Shown: positions 30,218 through 40,619, numbered from the stretch's first letter. The stretch: 64,000 nt of DNA from Facklamia languida CCUG 37842 (GCF_000245795.1 NZ_JH601133.1:1519605-1583604); one strand, 5' to 3'. The notes: generated by a model not told the origin, from the sequence alone. Numbers and translations: made by a program.

Positions 30218-30998
30218 ATCATTGACTCAACTGAAGGCCCTTATGGCCGATGTCAAGGACTTGGATGATGACCGGTTAGTGGCCTTGCGAAAAGATCCGC
30301 GGCAGGGAGCCAAGAAGCTGGTCCAACAAGTTGAAAAGCGTATTCAACGTCAAGCAGCGGCTTATAAAGCCTACCAAGCCCGCTTAACCTATGAGCGTCA
30401 AGTCTTGGACCAGGATCCTGGACTATTGATTGCGGGGGTCGATGAAGTGGGGCGGGGACCCATTGCGGGTCCAGTGGTGGCGGCAGCAGTGATCCTACCG
30501 TGCGATACACACAGGTGGATTGCGGTCACAGATTCCAAGCAAATCTCGGATAAGACCCGCCGGCAGATGGCGGACTTGATCCGGCAAGAAGCGGTAGCTT
30601 ATGCCATTTGTGAGATTTCGCCTCAAATCATTGACCAAGTCAATATTTATCAGGCCAGCCGCTTGGCCATGAAAGGGGCGGTTGACCAATTAAGCGTTCA
30701 ACCGGATTACCTCTTGATCGATGCCATGACTGTGGACTTGGACATCCCTCAAATGGCTATTACCAAAGGCGACAGCAAGTCCCTGTCAATTGCGGCAGCG
30801 TCCATCCTGGCCAAGGTCTACCGTGATGACTATATGATTCAAATGGTGCAGGAATATCCCGAGTATCACTTTGACCAACATATGGGTTATCCAACGAGCG
30901 TCCATCTCCAAGCCCTGGCGAAGTATGGTCAAACGTCCATCCACCGCCAGTCCTTTGGCCCGGTTCAAAGGACCCAGAAAAACTACAAGCCCTCATAA
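30204..30998 (+). CDS. rnhB: Ribonuclease HII
   Basis: 264-residue RNase HII that nicks DNA at single ribonucleotides and degrades RNA-DNA hybrids. Acidic catalytic residues appear in GVDEVGRGPIAGPV (Asp, Glu), LIDAMTVD and KGDSKSLSIAAASILAKVYRD. An N-terminal extension of about 70 residues (IRxQ-rich helices) precedes the catalytic core, as in Bacillus RnhB. ATG 30204 lies within the end of rbgA, giving overlapping reading frames and probable translational coupling. Confidence 0.96.
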   Translation: MLENKSLTQLKALMADVKDLDDDRLVALRKDPRQGAKKLVQQVEKRIQRQAAAYKAYQARLTYERQVLDQDPGLLIAGVDEVGRGPIAGPVVAAAVILPCDTHRWIAVTDSKQISDKTRRQMADLIRQEAVAYAICEISPQIIDQVNIYQASRLAMKGAVDQLSVQPDYLLIDAMTVDLDIPQMAITKGDSKSLSIAAASILAKVYRDDYMIQMVQEYPEYHFDQHMGYPTSVHLQALAKYGQTSIHRQSFGPVQRTQKNYKPS

Positions 30999-31070
30999 GG
31001 TTCGTTACCTTAACGATTAGCGCTTTTATCTGGTGGTCTTTGTACTTATTAAAGTGCAAGGAGGGAGACT

Positions 31071-31973
31071 ATGACACTCAAACAAGCCTTAATTTATCTC
31101 ATCATCAAACAGGTCTCGTACCGGGATCGATGGCATTTCATTGCCTACCGCCAGCAACTTCCCCTGGAAGATCCGGAGGCCAACCGGCAAACGGTTCAAG
31201 CGCTTATCTCGCAGGGCATTTGGTCTAATAAGTATTGCGATTTATTCCAGGACTGGGCTGACCACGTCCAGTCCATTCGAGCTTTAGAATCCCAGGCCTT
31301 GATGATTGGGGAAGCAGCTTACCCAGCCCTCTGGCTCCAGATCTACCAACCTCCCCAGATTATTTTTTACCGCGGGTCATTAGACCTTTTGAATGACCCG
31401 CTCATCTCCATTGTTGGTTCCCGTAAGCTCTCGGTTTACGGTCAAACCATCGGCCACCATCTAAGCCGAACATTGGCCCAGGCTGGCTTTTGCTTGGTGT
31501 CTGGCTTGGCCCAAGGGGCAGATGCCCTTGCTCATCGAGCGGCCCTGGGCTTAGAAAGAGGGCATACCATCGCGGTGATTGCGTCCGGCTTCCAGGCTTA
31601 TTATCCTAGCCACCATCGCCAGCTCCAAGACCAACTGATGAAGGATCAGTTAGTCCTGTCGGAGTATTTGCCTAGTCAGGGCATTCGTAAACATCAATTC
31701 ATCGCCCGCAATCGGCTCGTCGCCGGTCTCTCACCTGCTACACTGGTCCTGCAAGCGGCGCAGCATTCAGGCTCTTTGATTACGGCCAACTATGCACTGG
31801 AAGCTAACCGTCAAGTCTACGCCCTGCCAGGTCCTATTCATGACCCGCAATCCTATGGCTGTAATGCATTAATTGCGGCAGGTGCGACACCTGTCGTCAG
31901 TTCCCAGGACCTTTTACGGGATTTGCTGGCTCTTTACCAACGCCAAGGTTATGGCTTAACCGGCAGAATTTGA
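31071..31973 (+). CDS. dprA: DNA-processing protein DprA
   Basis: 300-residue Rossmann-fold protein that loads RecA on incoming single-stranded DNA in natural transformation. The core blocks are SIVGSRKLSVYGQ, CLVSGLAQGADALAHRAAL, VIASGFQAYYP, RNRLVAGLS and ANYALEANRQVYALPG. ATG 31071 follows AAGGAGGG. It sits between rnhB and topA in the conserved dprA-topA order. Its presence alone does not show that the strain is competent. Confidence 0.95.
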   Translation: MTLKQALIYLIIKQVSYRDRWHFIAYRQQLPLEDPEANRQTVQALISQGIWSNKYCDLFQDWADHVQSIRALESQALMIGEAAYPALWLQIYQPPQIIFYRGSLDLLNDPLISIVGSRKLSVYGQTIGHHLSRTLAQAGFCLVSGLAQGADALAHRAALGLERGHTIAVIASGFQAYYPSHHRQLQDQLMKDQLVLSEYLPSQGIRKHQFIARNRLVAGLSPATLVLQAAQHSGSLITANYALEANRQVYALPGPIHDPQSYGCNALIAAGATPVVSSQDLLRDLLALYQRQGYGLTGRI

Positions 31974-32045
31974 CAGAAGTTAATGGTTGGTTTAAGATTG
32001 TTACGATTTTTGATTTCGATCGTAAAGAAAAGGAGTGATTGTTGA

Positions 32046-34109
32046 TTGGCCTATAAATACCTTGTAATTGTCGAATCACCGACTAAAGCCAAAACAATCG
32101 ATAAATACCTAGGCAGAAATTATAAGGTGGTCGCTTCCAAGGGCCACCTGCGTGATTTGCCAAAATCTAAAATGGGTGTTGACATCGAGAACAATTTTGA
32201 ACCACATTATATCTCCATCCGAGGTCGGGGCGACACCATTAAGGAGCTACGCAAGTTAGCAGGTAAGGCTGAGAAGGTCTATCTGGCGAGTGACCCGGAC
32301 CGAGAAGGGGAAGCCATCGCCTGGCACTTAGCTTATTTATTGAATTTAGATGACCAGGACCTGAACCGGGTCGCCTTCAATGAGATTACCAAGGAATCGG
32401 TCAAGGAGGCCTTTAAGCAGCCACGTCAGATCGACCAGGACTTGGTCGATGCCCAACAAGCAAGACGGATCCTGGACCGGATTGTGGGCTATTCGATCTC
32501 ACCCATTCTTTGGAAGAAGATTAAGGGTGGCTTGTCAGCGGGACGGGTCCAGTCGACTGCGCTCAAGATTATTATTGACCGTGAACAAGAAATTCGAGAC
32601 TTCAAGCCAGAGGAATATTGGACCCTGCCTGCAATCTTCAAGAAGGGGCGGTCCAAGTTTGAGGCTGAATTCTATGGCTTGAATGGTGACAAGACCGACC
32701 TGCCCAACCAAGCAGCCGTCGACCAGGTCTTAAGTCAGATCGACCAAGAAGGAGACTTCACTGTTGATCAAATCGAGGAGAAAGAAAGACGGCGCAAGCC
32801 TTATTTACCTTATACGACTTCGACCCTGCAACAGGATGCGGCTAACCGCTTGAACTTTAGGGCCGGTAAGACCATGATGGTGGCCCAACAATTGTACGAA
32901 GGTATTAAGATTAAGAATAGTACAGTGGGTCTGATTACCTATATGCGTACTGACTCCACCCGGATCTCTGCCAATGCTCGCCAGATGGCGGAAGGCTATA
33001 TCAAAGACCGTTATGGGGCTGCCTATTTAGGAGCTGGCCGTCAGGCAGCTAAGGCATCAGGGGCTCAGGATGCTCACGAGGCCGTCCGGCCATCGAACGT
33101 CAACCTGGCACCCGAATCGATTAAGGATGCTTTGACTAGGGATCAGTACCGGCTTTATTCGCTGATTTGGGCAAGGTTTTTGGCTTCTCAGATGAGTGAG
33201 GCGGTTTTTGATACCATCCGAGTTGATTTAAGCCAGGGACCCGTGGGCTTCCGGGCGAATGGGTCACGGATTAAGTTTGACGGATTCCTCAAGGTCTATC
33301 CTTCTAAGACAGACAAAGACAATTACCTACCCGACTTGGCAATCGGGGATACCGTGAAGCCAGCTCAACCCATTGAAGGGGACCAGCACTTCACCCAACC
33401 CCCAGCCCGTTATACGGAAGCCAGTCTGGTTAAGACCCTGGAAGAGTTAGGAATTGGCCGTCCCTCAACCTATGCACCGACGATTGAGACCCTGCGCAAG
33501 CGCTACTATGTGCGTATGGAAGCGAAGCGGTTTGAACCGACTGAACTGGGGGAAATTGTCAATGGGGTGATGGAGGGGTACTTCCCTGACATTGTGAATA
33601 CGGAATTCACGGCCGGTATGGAAGACCATCTAGACCAAGTCGAAGCTGGAAAGGAAGAATGGAAGCAGGTCTTAAGCGATTATTATCAAGTCTTAGACAA
33701 GGATCTGAAACAAGCTGAAAGCCAAATCGAAGCCATTGAAATTAAGGATGAACCGGCTGGATTCGATTGTCCAGAATGTGGTCATCCCATGGTGATTAAG
33801 ATTGGGCGCTATGGCAAGTTCTATGCCTGCTCCAACTTCCCAGATTGCCGCCATACCCAGGCCATCGTCAAGGAAATTGGGGTTCCCTGTCCAGAATGTG
33901 GGAAGGGCCAAGTGGTTGAACGCAAGTCCAAGAAGAATCGGAATTTCTATGGGTGCTCACGTTATCCGGATTGCGAATTTGTCTCCTGGGATAAACCTGT
34001 GGGACGTCAGTGTCCCAAGTGCGACCATTATCTGATCGAAAAGGTCTCTCGCAAGGGCCGACAGGTCAAGTGCTCCCACTGTGATTACCAGGAAGCCTTA
34101 CAAGCATAA
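32046..34109 (+). CDS. topA: DNA topoisomerase I
   Basis: 687-residue type IA topoisomerase that relaxes negative supercoils. TOPRIM domain with [17 protein letters not shown] and [14 protein letters not shown]; active-site Tyr in [33 protein letters not shown] binds DNA. Three C-terminal zinc ribbons follow (CPECG ... CSNFPDC, CPECG ... CSRYPDC, CPKC ... CSHC). TTG start at 32046 with AAAGGAG upstream, giving [12 protein letters not shown] short inverted repeat (TTACGAT ... ATCGTAA, 32001-32025) lies just ahead. Confidence 0.97.
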   Translation: MAYKYLVIVESPTKAKTIDKYLGRNYKVVASKGHLRDLPKSKMGVDIENNFEPHYISIRGRGDTIKELRKLAGKAEKVYLASDPDREGEAIAWHLAYLLNLDDQDLNRVAFNEITKESVKEAFKQPRQIDQDLVDAQQARRILDRIVGYSISPILWKKIKGGLSAGRVQSTALKIIIDREQEIRDFKPEEYWTLPAIFKKGRSKFEAEFYGLNGDKTDLPNQAAVDQVLSQIDQEGDFTVDQIEEKERRRKPYLPYTTSTLQQDAANRLNFRAGKTMMVAQQLYEGIKIKNSTVGLITYMRTDSTRISANARQMAEGYIKDRYGAAYLGAGRQAAKASGAQDAHEAVRPSNVNLAPESIKDALTRDQYRLYSLIWARFLASQMSEAVFDTIRVDLSQGPVGFRANGSRIKFDGFLKVYPSKTDKDNYLPDLAIGDTVKPAQPIEGDQHFTQPPARYTEASLVKTLEELGIGRPSTYAPTIETLRKRYYVRMEAKRFEPTELGEIVNGVMEGYFPDIVNTEFTAGMEDHLDQVEAGKEEWKQVLSDYYQVLDKDLKQAESQIEAIEIKDEPAGFDCPECGHPMVIKIGRYGKFYACSNFPDCRHTQAIVKEIGVPCPECGKGQVVERKSKKNRNFYGCSRYPDCEFVSWDKPVGRQCPKCDHYLIEKVSRKGRQVKCSHCDYQEALQA

Positions 34110-34158
34110 GGAATAGGAGGCGATGCGCCTTCCTACTATAAGAAGTCAACAGTTTATA

Positions 34159-34251
34159 CACCGAATCTTGAATTACCCGAGAAGGTCCTTCAAAGCGTCT
34201 GCTTATTAGGTTCCTATTACTTGCTTGTGGTGAAGGATTCGGTGTTTGTTT
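34159..34251 (+). terminator. Large terminator-like hairpin after topA
   Basis: CACCGAATC (34159-34167) pairs perfectly with GATTCGGTG (34236-34244) and is followed by TTTGTTTT. The 68-base loop contains further partial pairing. The same CACCGAAT outer arm reappears after parC. Confidence 0.65.
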
Positions 34252-34330
34252 TACCTGAAATCAATGACAAGTCGATGGCTGAGAGGGATCCGGGATAGCG
34301 TAAAAAGGTAAGCCTTTTATGAGTTGATTA

Positions 34331-34360
34331 TTAGAGATTATCGAGATAAATCTGTATAAT
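34331..34360 (+). promoter_or_regulatory. Promoter of xerC-hslV-hslU
   Basis: TTAGAG (34331-34336), 18-base spacer, TATAAT (34355-34360), 27 bases before the xerC ATG. Confidence 0.5.
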
Positions 34361-34386
34361 GATTCTAATAGAGAGAGGGGGATAAG

Positions 34387-35322
34387 ATGGAGAATGCGAT
34401 TCAAGCCTTTCTCGCCTATATTCAAAATGAACGGCGCTATTCCGACCATACCGTTCAGGCTTACCAGCGCGACTTAGCTGAGTTTCAAGCATTTATTCGA
34501 ACCAGTGGAGCCAGCCCATTGCCTCAGTTAGCCTACCGGGATATGCGGCTCTATTTAGCCTATCTGAATGAGCGACAATTATCGCCAACGACCATCAGTC
34601 GTAAGTTGTCCAGCTTGCGTTCTTTCTTTAAATATTGTCATAGACAGGGTTGGATTGACCAAGACCCTACCAGCTTGATTCAATATAAGGTCAAAAAACA
34701 CCGGTTACCGGACTTTCTCTATGAGCAGGAAGTTCAAGCTTTATTACAAGCAGCGAAAAAGGACAAGCGTGACAACCATTTGCGAAACCGAGCCATCGTC
34801 GAATTGCTTTATGCGACAGGCATGCGGGTGTCGGAGTGCGCCAATCTTAAGCGCCACCAAGTCGATTTAGACCTCCTGATCATCCGTGTCGTCGGCAAGG
34901 GCAATAAGGAGCGGATCGTTCCCTTTGGCCAACCCGCTAAAAATGCCCTCCAGGTTTATTTAAAGGAGGAGTATCCGGCTTTATTGGCAGGCTATCAGGG
35001 GCAAGAGGCGGTTCGAGACCTCCCGCTTTTCTTATCGGATAAGCATCAACCGATTAGTCCAGACCAAATTCGCAAGGTCTTGAATCAGTTAGTCCAAGAC
35101 CACGGTTTGAATTTCAAGATTCATCCCCACCAATTGCGACATTCTTTTGCCACCCACCTCTTGAATCATGGAGCAGATATGCGGTCGGTTCAAGAGCTGT
35201 TGGGTCATGACCACCTCTCTTCAACTCAGATTTATACCCACATTACTAACGACCATATGCGACAAGAATACCTACAAGCCCACCCGCGGGCGCGTAGGCA
35301 GAATAAGGAGGAAGATGTATGA
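34387..35322 (+). CDS. xerC: Tyrosine recombinase XerC (CodV type)
   Basis: 311-residue site-specific recombinase for chromosome dimer resolution. The N-terminal SAM-like core-binding domain ([20 protein letters not shown]) precedes a catalytic domain carrying Arg in ATGMRVSEC, Lys in [20 protein letters not shown] (His, Arg), [15 protein letters not shown] (His and nucleophilic Tyr). ATG 34387 after GAGGGGGAT. Its place directly before hslV-hslU matches the Bacillus codV-clpQ-clpY order, so it is the chromosomal XerC rather than a phage integrase. Stop overlaps the hslV start. Confidence 0.95.
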   Translation: MENAIQAFLAYIQNERRYSDHTVQAYQRDLAEFQAFIRTSGASPLPQLAYRDMRLYLAYLNERQLSPTTISRKLSSLRSFFKYCHRQGWIDQDPTSLIQYKVKKHRLPDFLYEQEVQALLQAAKKDKRDNHLRNRAIVELLYATGMRVSECANLKRHQVDLDLLIIRVVGKGNKERIVPFGQPAKNALQVYLKEEYPALLAGYQGQEAVRDLPLFLSDKHQPISPDQIRKVLNQLVQDHGLNFKIHPHQLRHSFATHLLNHGADMRSVQELLGHDHLSSTQIYTHITNDHMRQEYLQAHPRARRQNKEEDV

Positions 35323-35846
35323 CAACAATCTGTGCAGTCAAGAAAGATAGACAATTAGCCATGGCCGGTGATGGCCAAGTTACCATGAGTGAAACGGTGA
35401 TTATGAAGGGCGGTGCCCGCAAGTTGAGACGAATCTTTGATGACCAAGTGGTGATCGGCTTTGCAGGGGGAGTTGCGGATGCGATAACCCTGTCGGAAAT
35501 GTTCGAAGAGAAGCTTCAATCCCACCAGGGTCAATTAGTAAGAGCGGCTGTGGAAGTTGCCAAGCAATGGCGGACTGACCGGTCCCTACAGAAATTAGAA
35601 GCCCTCTTGATTGTGATGGATGCGGAACACTTACTCTTGGTGTCAGGATCGGGAGAGGTGATTGAGCCAGATGACGGGGTCTTGACAATTGGATCAGGTG
35701 GCAATTATGCCTTAGCTGCTGCCAGAGCTATGTTGCGCCACCAGCCTGATTTATCCGCCCAAGAAATTGCGCGTGAGGCCCTAACCATCGCTTCTGAGAT
35801 TGATGTCTTTACCAATGATCAAATTATTGTCGAATCTTTCGACTAA
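35319..35846 (+). CDS. hslV: ATP-dependent protease subunit HslV (ClpQ)
   Basis: 175-residue proteasome-like peptidase of the HslUV (ClpYQ) complex. After Met removal the N-terminal nucleophile is Thr2 ([10 protein letters not shown]), and [26 protein letters not shown] and [14 protein letters not shown] are family blocks. Whereas Bacillus ClpQ has a Ser-type N-terminus, this protein begins with the Thr pattern. It overlaps xerC by four bases (ATGA) and precedes hslU. Confidence 0.96.
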   Translation: MTTICAVKKDRQLAMAGDGQVTMSETVIMKGGARKLRRIFDDQVVIGFAGGVADAITLSEMFEEKLQSHQGQLVRAAVEVAKQWRTDRSLQKLEALLIVMDAEHLLLVSGSGEVIEPDDGVLTIGSGGNYALAAARAMLRHQPDLSAQEIAREALTIASEIDVFTNDQIIVESFD

Positions 35847-35859
35847 AAGGAGAATGTCC

Positions 35860-37269
35860 ATGTTAGAACTCAGTCCACGTGAAATTGTCAGTCAATTAGA
35901 CCAATATATTGTCGGTCAAGCAGAAGCCAAGCGGGCGATTGCGATCGCCGTGCGAAATCGTCAGCGCCGTCTACGCTTGGAAGAGGAGATGCAGGATGAA
36001 GTCAAGCCAAAGAACCTCTTAATGATCGGTCCAACTGGGGTCGGCAAGACAGAGATAGCGCGCCGACTCGCTAAGATTACCCAAGCTCCCTTCATCAAGG
36101 TAGAAGCGACCAAATATACCGAGGTGGGCTATGTCGGCCGGGATGTGGAGTCCATGGTCCGCGATTTGGTGGAACAAGCCATCCGGATTGTGCGTGCCAA
36201 TAAGCATGAAGAGGTGCATGACCAAGCGCATGACCAAGCGGTTGCCCGCTTAGCCAAGTTTATGGTTCCAGCCGACAAGCCAGCTAAGGCCAAAAAAGAA
36301 GAAAGCAGCGACCAGGGCTTTGGCTTTAAGGGGATGGAAGATTTGATGCGGCAATTGTCTGGTCAAATGGAAGGTCCCGAAAAAGAAGTTGAAACCGAAG
36401 AGCTTGCCTATAAACGCCGGGAAATGCGACGTAAAATCCGCAGCGGCGAATTGGACAAGCAAGAAGTGACCATTCAGATTCAAGAACCGAAGGTGCAATT
36501 AACCTCCATTAACCCAGTGATGGAACAAATGATGGACATGCAGGATTCCTTGAATGCCTTAAGACCTGACAAGAAGATTGAGCGGACGGTTACGGTTAAA
36601 GAGGCCTTGGACTTATTAACGGATGAAGAATCCGACAAGCTGGTTAACCAGGAGGACCTCCACCAACAGGCCCTCAAATTAGCCGAAGAGAGTGGCATCA
36701 TCTTCATCGATGAGATGGACAAGATTGCTTCCAGCAAGCAGAATTCGGGCGAAGTCTCCCGCCAAGGGGTCCAACGGGACATCCTCCCCATTGTGGAAGG
36801 TAGCCAGATCCAGACGAAGTATGGCCTCATTAAGACCGACCACATCCTTTTTATCGGGTCTGGAGCCTTTCATGTGGCCAAGCCATCTGACTTAATCCCT
36901 GAGTTACAAGGGCGATTCCCCATCCGGGTCCACTTGGATGACTTACGTCAAGAAGATTTTGTTCGGATCTTAACAGAACCACAGAATGCCTTGATCAAAC
37001 AATATCAAGCCCTCCTTGCCACGGAAGAAGTCGAAGTGGTCTTTACTGAGGAGGCGATTGACCAGATGGCCGATTATGCGGTCAAATTAAATCGTGAAAC
37101 CGATAATATTGGAGCGCGTCGCCTCCATACCATCATTGAGACCGTGCTTGAAGAGTTATTATTTGAATCAGCTGACACCCCCATGCATATCGAAGTGACG
37201 AAGAAGTATGTTGATGACCGCTTAGCCGATAAGGTTAACAACAAGGACCTCAGTCACTATATCCTATAA
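35860..37269 (+). CDS. hslU: ATP-dependent protease ATPase subunit HslU (ClpY)
   Basis: 469-residue AAA+ unfoldase that feeds HslV. It starts LSPREIVSQLDQYIVGQ. Walker A is GPTGVGKTEIARRL, Walker B GIIFIDEMDKI, and the sensor region includes FPIRVHLDDL. The roughly 120-residue I-domain (about residues 110-240) is present, with a Lys/Glu-rich stretch. ATG 35860 chosen: AAAAGGAG ends at 35852; ATG 35854 is too close to it. The C-terminal Leu (HYIL) needed to activate HslV is in place. codY, the usual next gene, is absent. Confidence 0.96.
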   Translation: MLELSPREIVSQLDQYIVGQAEAKRAIAIAVRNRQRRLRLEEEMQDEVKPKNLLMIGPTGVGKTEIARRLAKITQAPFIKVEATKYTEVGYVGRDVESMVRDLVEQAIRIVRANKHEEVHDQAHDQAVARLAKFMVPADKPAKAKKEESSDQGFGFKGMEDLMRQLSGQMEGPEKEVETEELAYKRREMRRKIRSGELDKQEVTIQIQEPKVQLTSINPVMEQMMDMQDSLNALRPDKKIERTVTVKEALDLLTDEESDKLVNQEDLHQQALKLAEESGIIFIDEMDKIASSKQNSGEVSRQGVQRDILPIVEGSQIQTKYGLIKTDHILFIGSGAFHVAKPSDLIPELQGRFPIRVHLDDLRQEDFVRILTEPQNALIKQYQALLATEEVEVVFTEEAIDQMADYAVKLNRETDNIGARRLHTIIETVLEELLFESADTPMHIEVTKKYVDDRLADKVNNKDLSHYIL

Positions 37270-37286
37270 GCGAAAGGAGGCTCGCA

Positions 37287-38177
37287 ATGGTCACCATTGA
37301 GAATCAACACTTAACCGTTCAAATTTCTGAAAGGGGGGCTGAGATTCAATCGGTCCGTGATCGTAAGACCGATTATGAATTCATCTGGCAGAATGAGAGC
37401 AAGCAATGGGGGTCCAAGGCACCCGTCCTCTTTCCGATTGTCAGTCAACTGAAGGAGGATCGCTATCATTTCCAAGGCAAGCCTTATGCCATGAAGCTTA
37501 ATGGTTTCGCTCAGGAGATGGACTTTACCTTGCAACAGCAGACGGATAGCTCAGCCACCTTCTACCTCAAGAGTTCACCCGAAACGAGGGCGATCTATCC
37601 TTTTGACTTCTCCTTCCAGATTACCTATGTCTTGTTTGGCAATCAATTGACCGTCTCTTATGAGGTCCTGAATCCTTCTCGTGAACAGCCCCTCTACTAT
37701 TCAATCGGTGCCCAGCCATGCTTCAGGATCTCTCAGTCCAACGTCAAGCCGACCTATGAATTTGACCGGGTGAGTTTGGCGGTTGATCCCAGTGGGCCCT
37801 ATTATGAATGGCCAGTCTTAGCCGATGGTTTAGTCGATCCCCTGCGGGCCAAGTACCGCGAATTTAGCCAGATTCCGCTTCTCCATCGGACTTTTAAGCG
37901 GGGGCCAATGATTATCCAGGTTAATGAACGAACGGCCATGCTCCTTAAGGATGGCCATCATCGTGCGCAGGTGACGGTTAAGTTATCCGGTTTTCCCTAT
38001 GCGGCCATCTGGTCGCCTTATCCGACCCGCTTGCCCTTTGTGTCCATTCAACCTTGGGCAGGACTGCCTGATACCATCGATACCGACCAGGACCTCAGCC
38101 ACAAGAAGTCCATCCTCTTACTAGCTCCTCAAACCATGAATATGCATGACTTTACGATTAAATTCGAAAAACAGTAA
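37287..38177 (+). CDS. Aldose 1-epimerase family protein (LacX-like)
   Basis: 296-residue galactose-mutarotase-like beta-sandwich protein. The block VTIENQHLTVQISERGAEIQSV, WGSKAPVLFPIVSQL, LNGFAQEMDF and AIWSPYPTRLPFVSIQPWAG matches the LacX/aldose-epimerase-like clan. Conserved His and Glu positions for epimerisation are not all obvious by eye, so substrate and activity are open. ATG 37287 follows AAAGGAGG, 17 bases after hslU, probably cotranscribed with it. Confidence 0.85.
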   Translation: MVTIENQHLTVQISERGAEIQSVRDRKTDYEFIWQNESKQWGSKAPVLFPIVSQLKEDRYHFQGKPYAMKLNGFAQEMDFTLQQQTDSSATFYLKSSPETRAIYPFDFSFQITYVLFGNQLTVSYEVLNPSREQPLYYSIGAQPCFRISQSNVKPTYEFDRVSLAVDPSGPYYEWPVLADGLVDPLRAKYREFSQIPLLHRTFKRGPMIIQVNERTAMLLKDGHHRAQVTVKLSGFPYAAIWSPYPTRLPFVSIQPWAGLPDTIDTDQDLSHKKSILLLAPQTMNMHDFTIKFEKQ

Positions 38178-38351
38178 TTTAAGCCAGACAAGCTTTCGAG
38201 TAATCATTCCAAGGAGCCCGATCGTCGCTTGTCAAGTCGGTTGGGTCGGGACGATTCAAGCGAATGCATTTGGATCGTCTTGCAGGAGGTCAGTTTTGAT
38301 TAACCTTCCTTGCCGGCTTGATGCAAACCATAAAAGAAACCATCAAAAAAA

Positions 38352-38377
38352 GGCACGCCCACCAGGCGTGTCTTTTA
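38352..38377. terminator. Bidirectional terminator between the epimerase and plsY
   Basis: GGCACGCC - CACCA - GGCGTGTC with A-run on the left and TTTT on the right; serves both converging genes. Confidence 0.88.
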
Positions 38378-38382
38378 CTTGA

Positions 38383-39003
38383 TTATGATTTTTTCTTTTT
38401 GGCCTTATTAAGGCCAAAGGAAACATGACGTTCTTCACCTTTGACCAGGCGTTGGATGTTCTGCCGGTGTCGGTAGATCATCAAGAGGGCGATCAGGGTG
38501 AAACCAATCTTATAAAGGGGTGGGTCTGTTAGAATAATCCAGGAGACCACGAGACAATAGGAAGTCATTGAAGCGAGGCTGACAATGGATGTGGTCAAAA
38601 TTAAAGCTAGCAAGAGGGCTACTTGAACAAGGGCTAAGGTGAAATGGTAACCCAAGAGGACCCCAATTGAAGTGGCTACAATCTTGCCACCCTTGAAGTT
38701 GGCCCAGATCGGATAGGCGTGACCCAAGACACAAGCGATTCCTGTTAACATCACAACCAGATCCTCTTGACCGGCATAATGGGAGTAGGCGTAAGCCATG
38801 GGCAGCCAGCCCTTAAGCACATCGACGGTAATGACACAAATAGCAGCTAGACTACCGAAATTGCGGCCAACATTGGTGCCACCCGAATTACCTGATCCTA
38901 ATTGCCGGACATCAACTTTATGAAAGATCTTGGAATACCAGACGCCACTTGGAATCGACCCGATCAGGTAACTCACGACAATTAATAGAATTTCTTGCAT
39001 CAT
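38383..39003 (-). CDS. plsY: Glycerol-3-phosphate acyltransferase PlsY
   Basis: 206-residue polytopic membrane enzyme that acylates glycerol-3-phosphate with acyl-phosphate, the first step of phospholipid synthesis. Conserved loops are LIGSIPSGVWYSKIF, RQLGSGNSGGTNVGRNFG (usual GSGNxGATN) and LGHAYPIWANFKGGKIVATSIG (usual GGKGVAT). The small departures from consensus (Gly-Gly for Gly-Ala, Ile for Gly) are noteworthy but do not remove the charged motif residues. Basic C-terminus. Classically parE-parC and plsY are near neighbours in Firmicutes, and that is also the case here. Confidence 0.93.
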   Translation of the reverse strand: MMQEILLIVVSYLIGSIPSGVWYSKIFHKVDVRQLGSGNSGGTNVGRNFGSLAAICVITVDVLKGWLPMAYAYSHYAGQEDLVVMLTGIACVLGHAYPIWANFKGGKIVATSIGVLLGYHFTLALVQVALLLALILTTSIVSLASMTSYCLVVSWIILTDPPLYKIGFTLIALLMIYRHRQNIQRLVKGEERHVSFGLNKAKKKKS

Positions 39004-39097
39004 CCGACCTCCTTAAAAGCTAACCCTATTCTATCACGGGATTCAGTCCGACAACAAGTCTTAGGATAGATAGCCAGGTTCACCCAATCGGGAAGTC

Positions 39098-39700
39098 TTA
39101 GTCTTGAATTTGAATGATTTGATCGATTGGAAGCTTTTCCTTAGCGTCCGGGAGGTCTTTTAAGAGACCGAAAGGCATTTGGGCATTTAATTCCCATGAA
39201 TCAGGCACTTGGAGGAGGTCCTTGATGGATTGGTCATAGCCTTCTTTTGCACCAATATTAAAGTGTTGCAGGCAAGCACCATAGCCTAAATCGGCGAGAA
39301 CCAGCCAGGCAGTGTATTGCGTGATGGCCGCATTCTTTTCCTTGTATAGCGTTTGGCGTTCAGGGTTAGCGGGAATATTGGCCTCGACGGCTGCTTGGTC
39401 TTCAAAGAAAATAAGGCTGGCTGCGGCATTCTGGCCAGTATCGAAGACCATCCGGTAGAAGTCGCCACCGCTATCTTCATCTAAGAGGGGTTCTTGTGCT
39501 TGACGGATCAATTCCCAAACCTTGTGATTTTTTGACCCTGTCACAAGGACAATTCGACTGGTCTGAGAGTTAAAAGCAGATGGGGCTGCCATCACGGCTT
39601 GACCAATGGTTGAAGCCAGTTCTTCTGGTTGATGGTTGAGACGGTTCTCAAATTGGTAGACTGATCGGCGCTTAGCCAGGCTGGTTAATAATTCAGACAT
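39098..39700 (-). CDS. Nitroreductase family protein
   Basis: 200-residue FMN-dependent nitroreductase-like protein. LAKRRSVYQFENRL (phosphate-binding RRSVR-type motif), AVMAAPSAFNSQTSRIVLV and LADLGYGACLQHFN (substrate/FMN region) identify the family. I chose the start at 39700 (MSELLTSLAKRRSVY) where GGAGCG is upstream; extra residues further upstream fall into AT-rich leader. Physiological substrate unknown. It is reverse, divergent from parE, across repeat island 3. Confidence 0.88.
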   Translation of the reverse strand: MSELLTSLAKRRSVYQFENRLNHQPEELASTIGQAVMAAPSAFNSQTSRIVLVTGSKNHKVWELIRQAQEPLLDEDSGGDFYRMVFDTGQNAAASLIFFEDQAAVEANIPANPERQTLYKEKNAAITQYTAWLVLADLGYGACLQHFNIGAKEGYDQSIKDLLQVPDSWELNAQMPFGLLKDLPDAKEKLPIDQIIQIQD

Positions 39701-39799
39701 ATAATCGCTCCATTTATTAATAATTATTTTAAACATTAGGATTATCATATCGAATAGATAGGCTGTCTGCAAGCAATCGGATTTGGAAGGAAATTAAGA

Positions 39800-39880
39800 C
39801 CGTTAATCAGCCAGGTCCAATGCTTATCATAGGAACTGTCTCTCAAAGCTCTGCTTTTCGGCTTATCTAACTGGATTAAG
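39800..39880 (+). repeat. Truncated nested-palindrome repeat, outer left of island 3
   Basis: CCGTTAATCAGCCAGG, TGCTTATCATAGG, side hairpin TCAAAGCTCTGCTTTTCGG, then TTATCTAACTGGATTAAG. Its 3' part and flank recur inverted at 40983-41034. Confidence 0.82.
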
Positions 39881-39913
39881 GAATTAAAAACTAAAAAATT
39901 AGAAGAGAGAAAA

Positions 39914-40087
39914 CCGTCAAACAGCCAGCCCCCAATGCTTATCATAGGGGACCGCCTTCCAAAGCTGTCGCTTTTCCGGGCTCGATCCACTAGGCATTGC
40001 CTAAACGGTAAACCGTAAGGCAATGCACGCTACGTGGATCGTCCTCCTTCCTATGATTAAGCAGTGTGACCTGCCTTTTATTGACGG
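39914..40087 (+). repeat. Nested-palindrome repeat, full copy, forward
   Basis: CCGTCAAACAGCCAGCC ... TTATTGACGG. The second stem is CGATCCAC/GTGGATCG, perfectly paired. The apical stem is GGCATTGCC/GGCAATGC, the swapped form of GGCAATGCC/GGCATTGC, so pairing is preserved; apex ACGGTAAACCGT. Confidence 0.9.
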
Positions 40088-40415
40088 ATTATATGTTTTC
40101 TTATTTAAGTCTTGTAAATTCATCCATTTGCCAAAATAATAAAAAATAAATAAAGACTGACAATATAATTGTTAGATCTTTATTTGATCAAATTAAAGCA
40201 TTTTAGGTTCCTACTTAATCCTTACCTTCAAAGAGAATGAGTAAAGTTATATTTTTTATGGTGGCTAATAGATGTTTTGAAAAGTATGATTATAAAAAAG
40301 CGAGGTTTAGTGAATAACTAAAATAACAGTAGCTTCTTATTTATTGGCTTCATTAATTAGCTTGTATCAATAGATGAAGCCGCCATTTAATATTTGCTTT
40401 CCGCAAAAGTTAAGT

Positions 40416-40619
40416 ATGACAGCCATTATTACCGAAGGAATGTGAACATTTCAAGAGTTTATCTATAATTGGCCTGACAATGAACAAAGGCAACCACTAG
40501 TGATTGTGGTTTTCAATAAATCTTCGGCTGCTTATTATGAGAAACTAGGTAAGCTATCCTTCGATTGTTTAGCTATTATGTCATCCCATAAAGACGAGGT
40601 TTTCTTTTATACTTATTAG
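40416..40619 (+). pseudogene. Possible gene remnant inside the island 3 spacer
   Basis: A frame of 67 codons starting ATG 40416 with one internal TGA at 40443 and ending TAG 40617. The part after the TGA reads TFQEFIYNWPDNEQRQPLV, then IVVFNKSSAAYYEKLGKL, which looks protein-like in composition. I do not recognise a family and there is no clear ribosome-binding site. It may be chance in AT-rich DNA. Confidence 0.3.

Noticed and set aside
34387..35322. Phage or island integrase
   Set aside because: Tyrosine recombinase sits in the conserved xerC-hslV-hslU order and matches XerC; no attachment-site repeats were seen.
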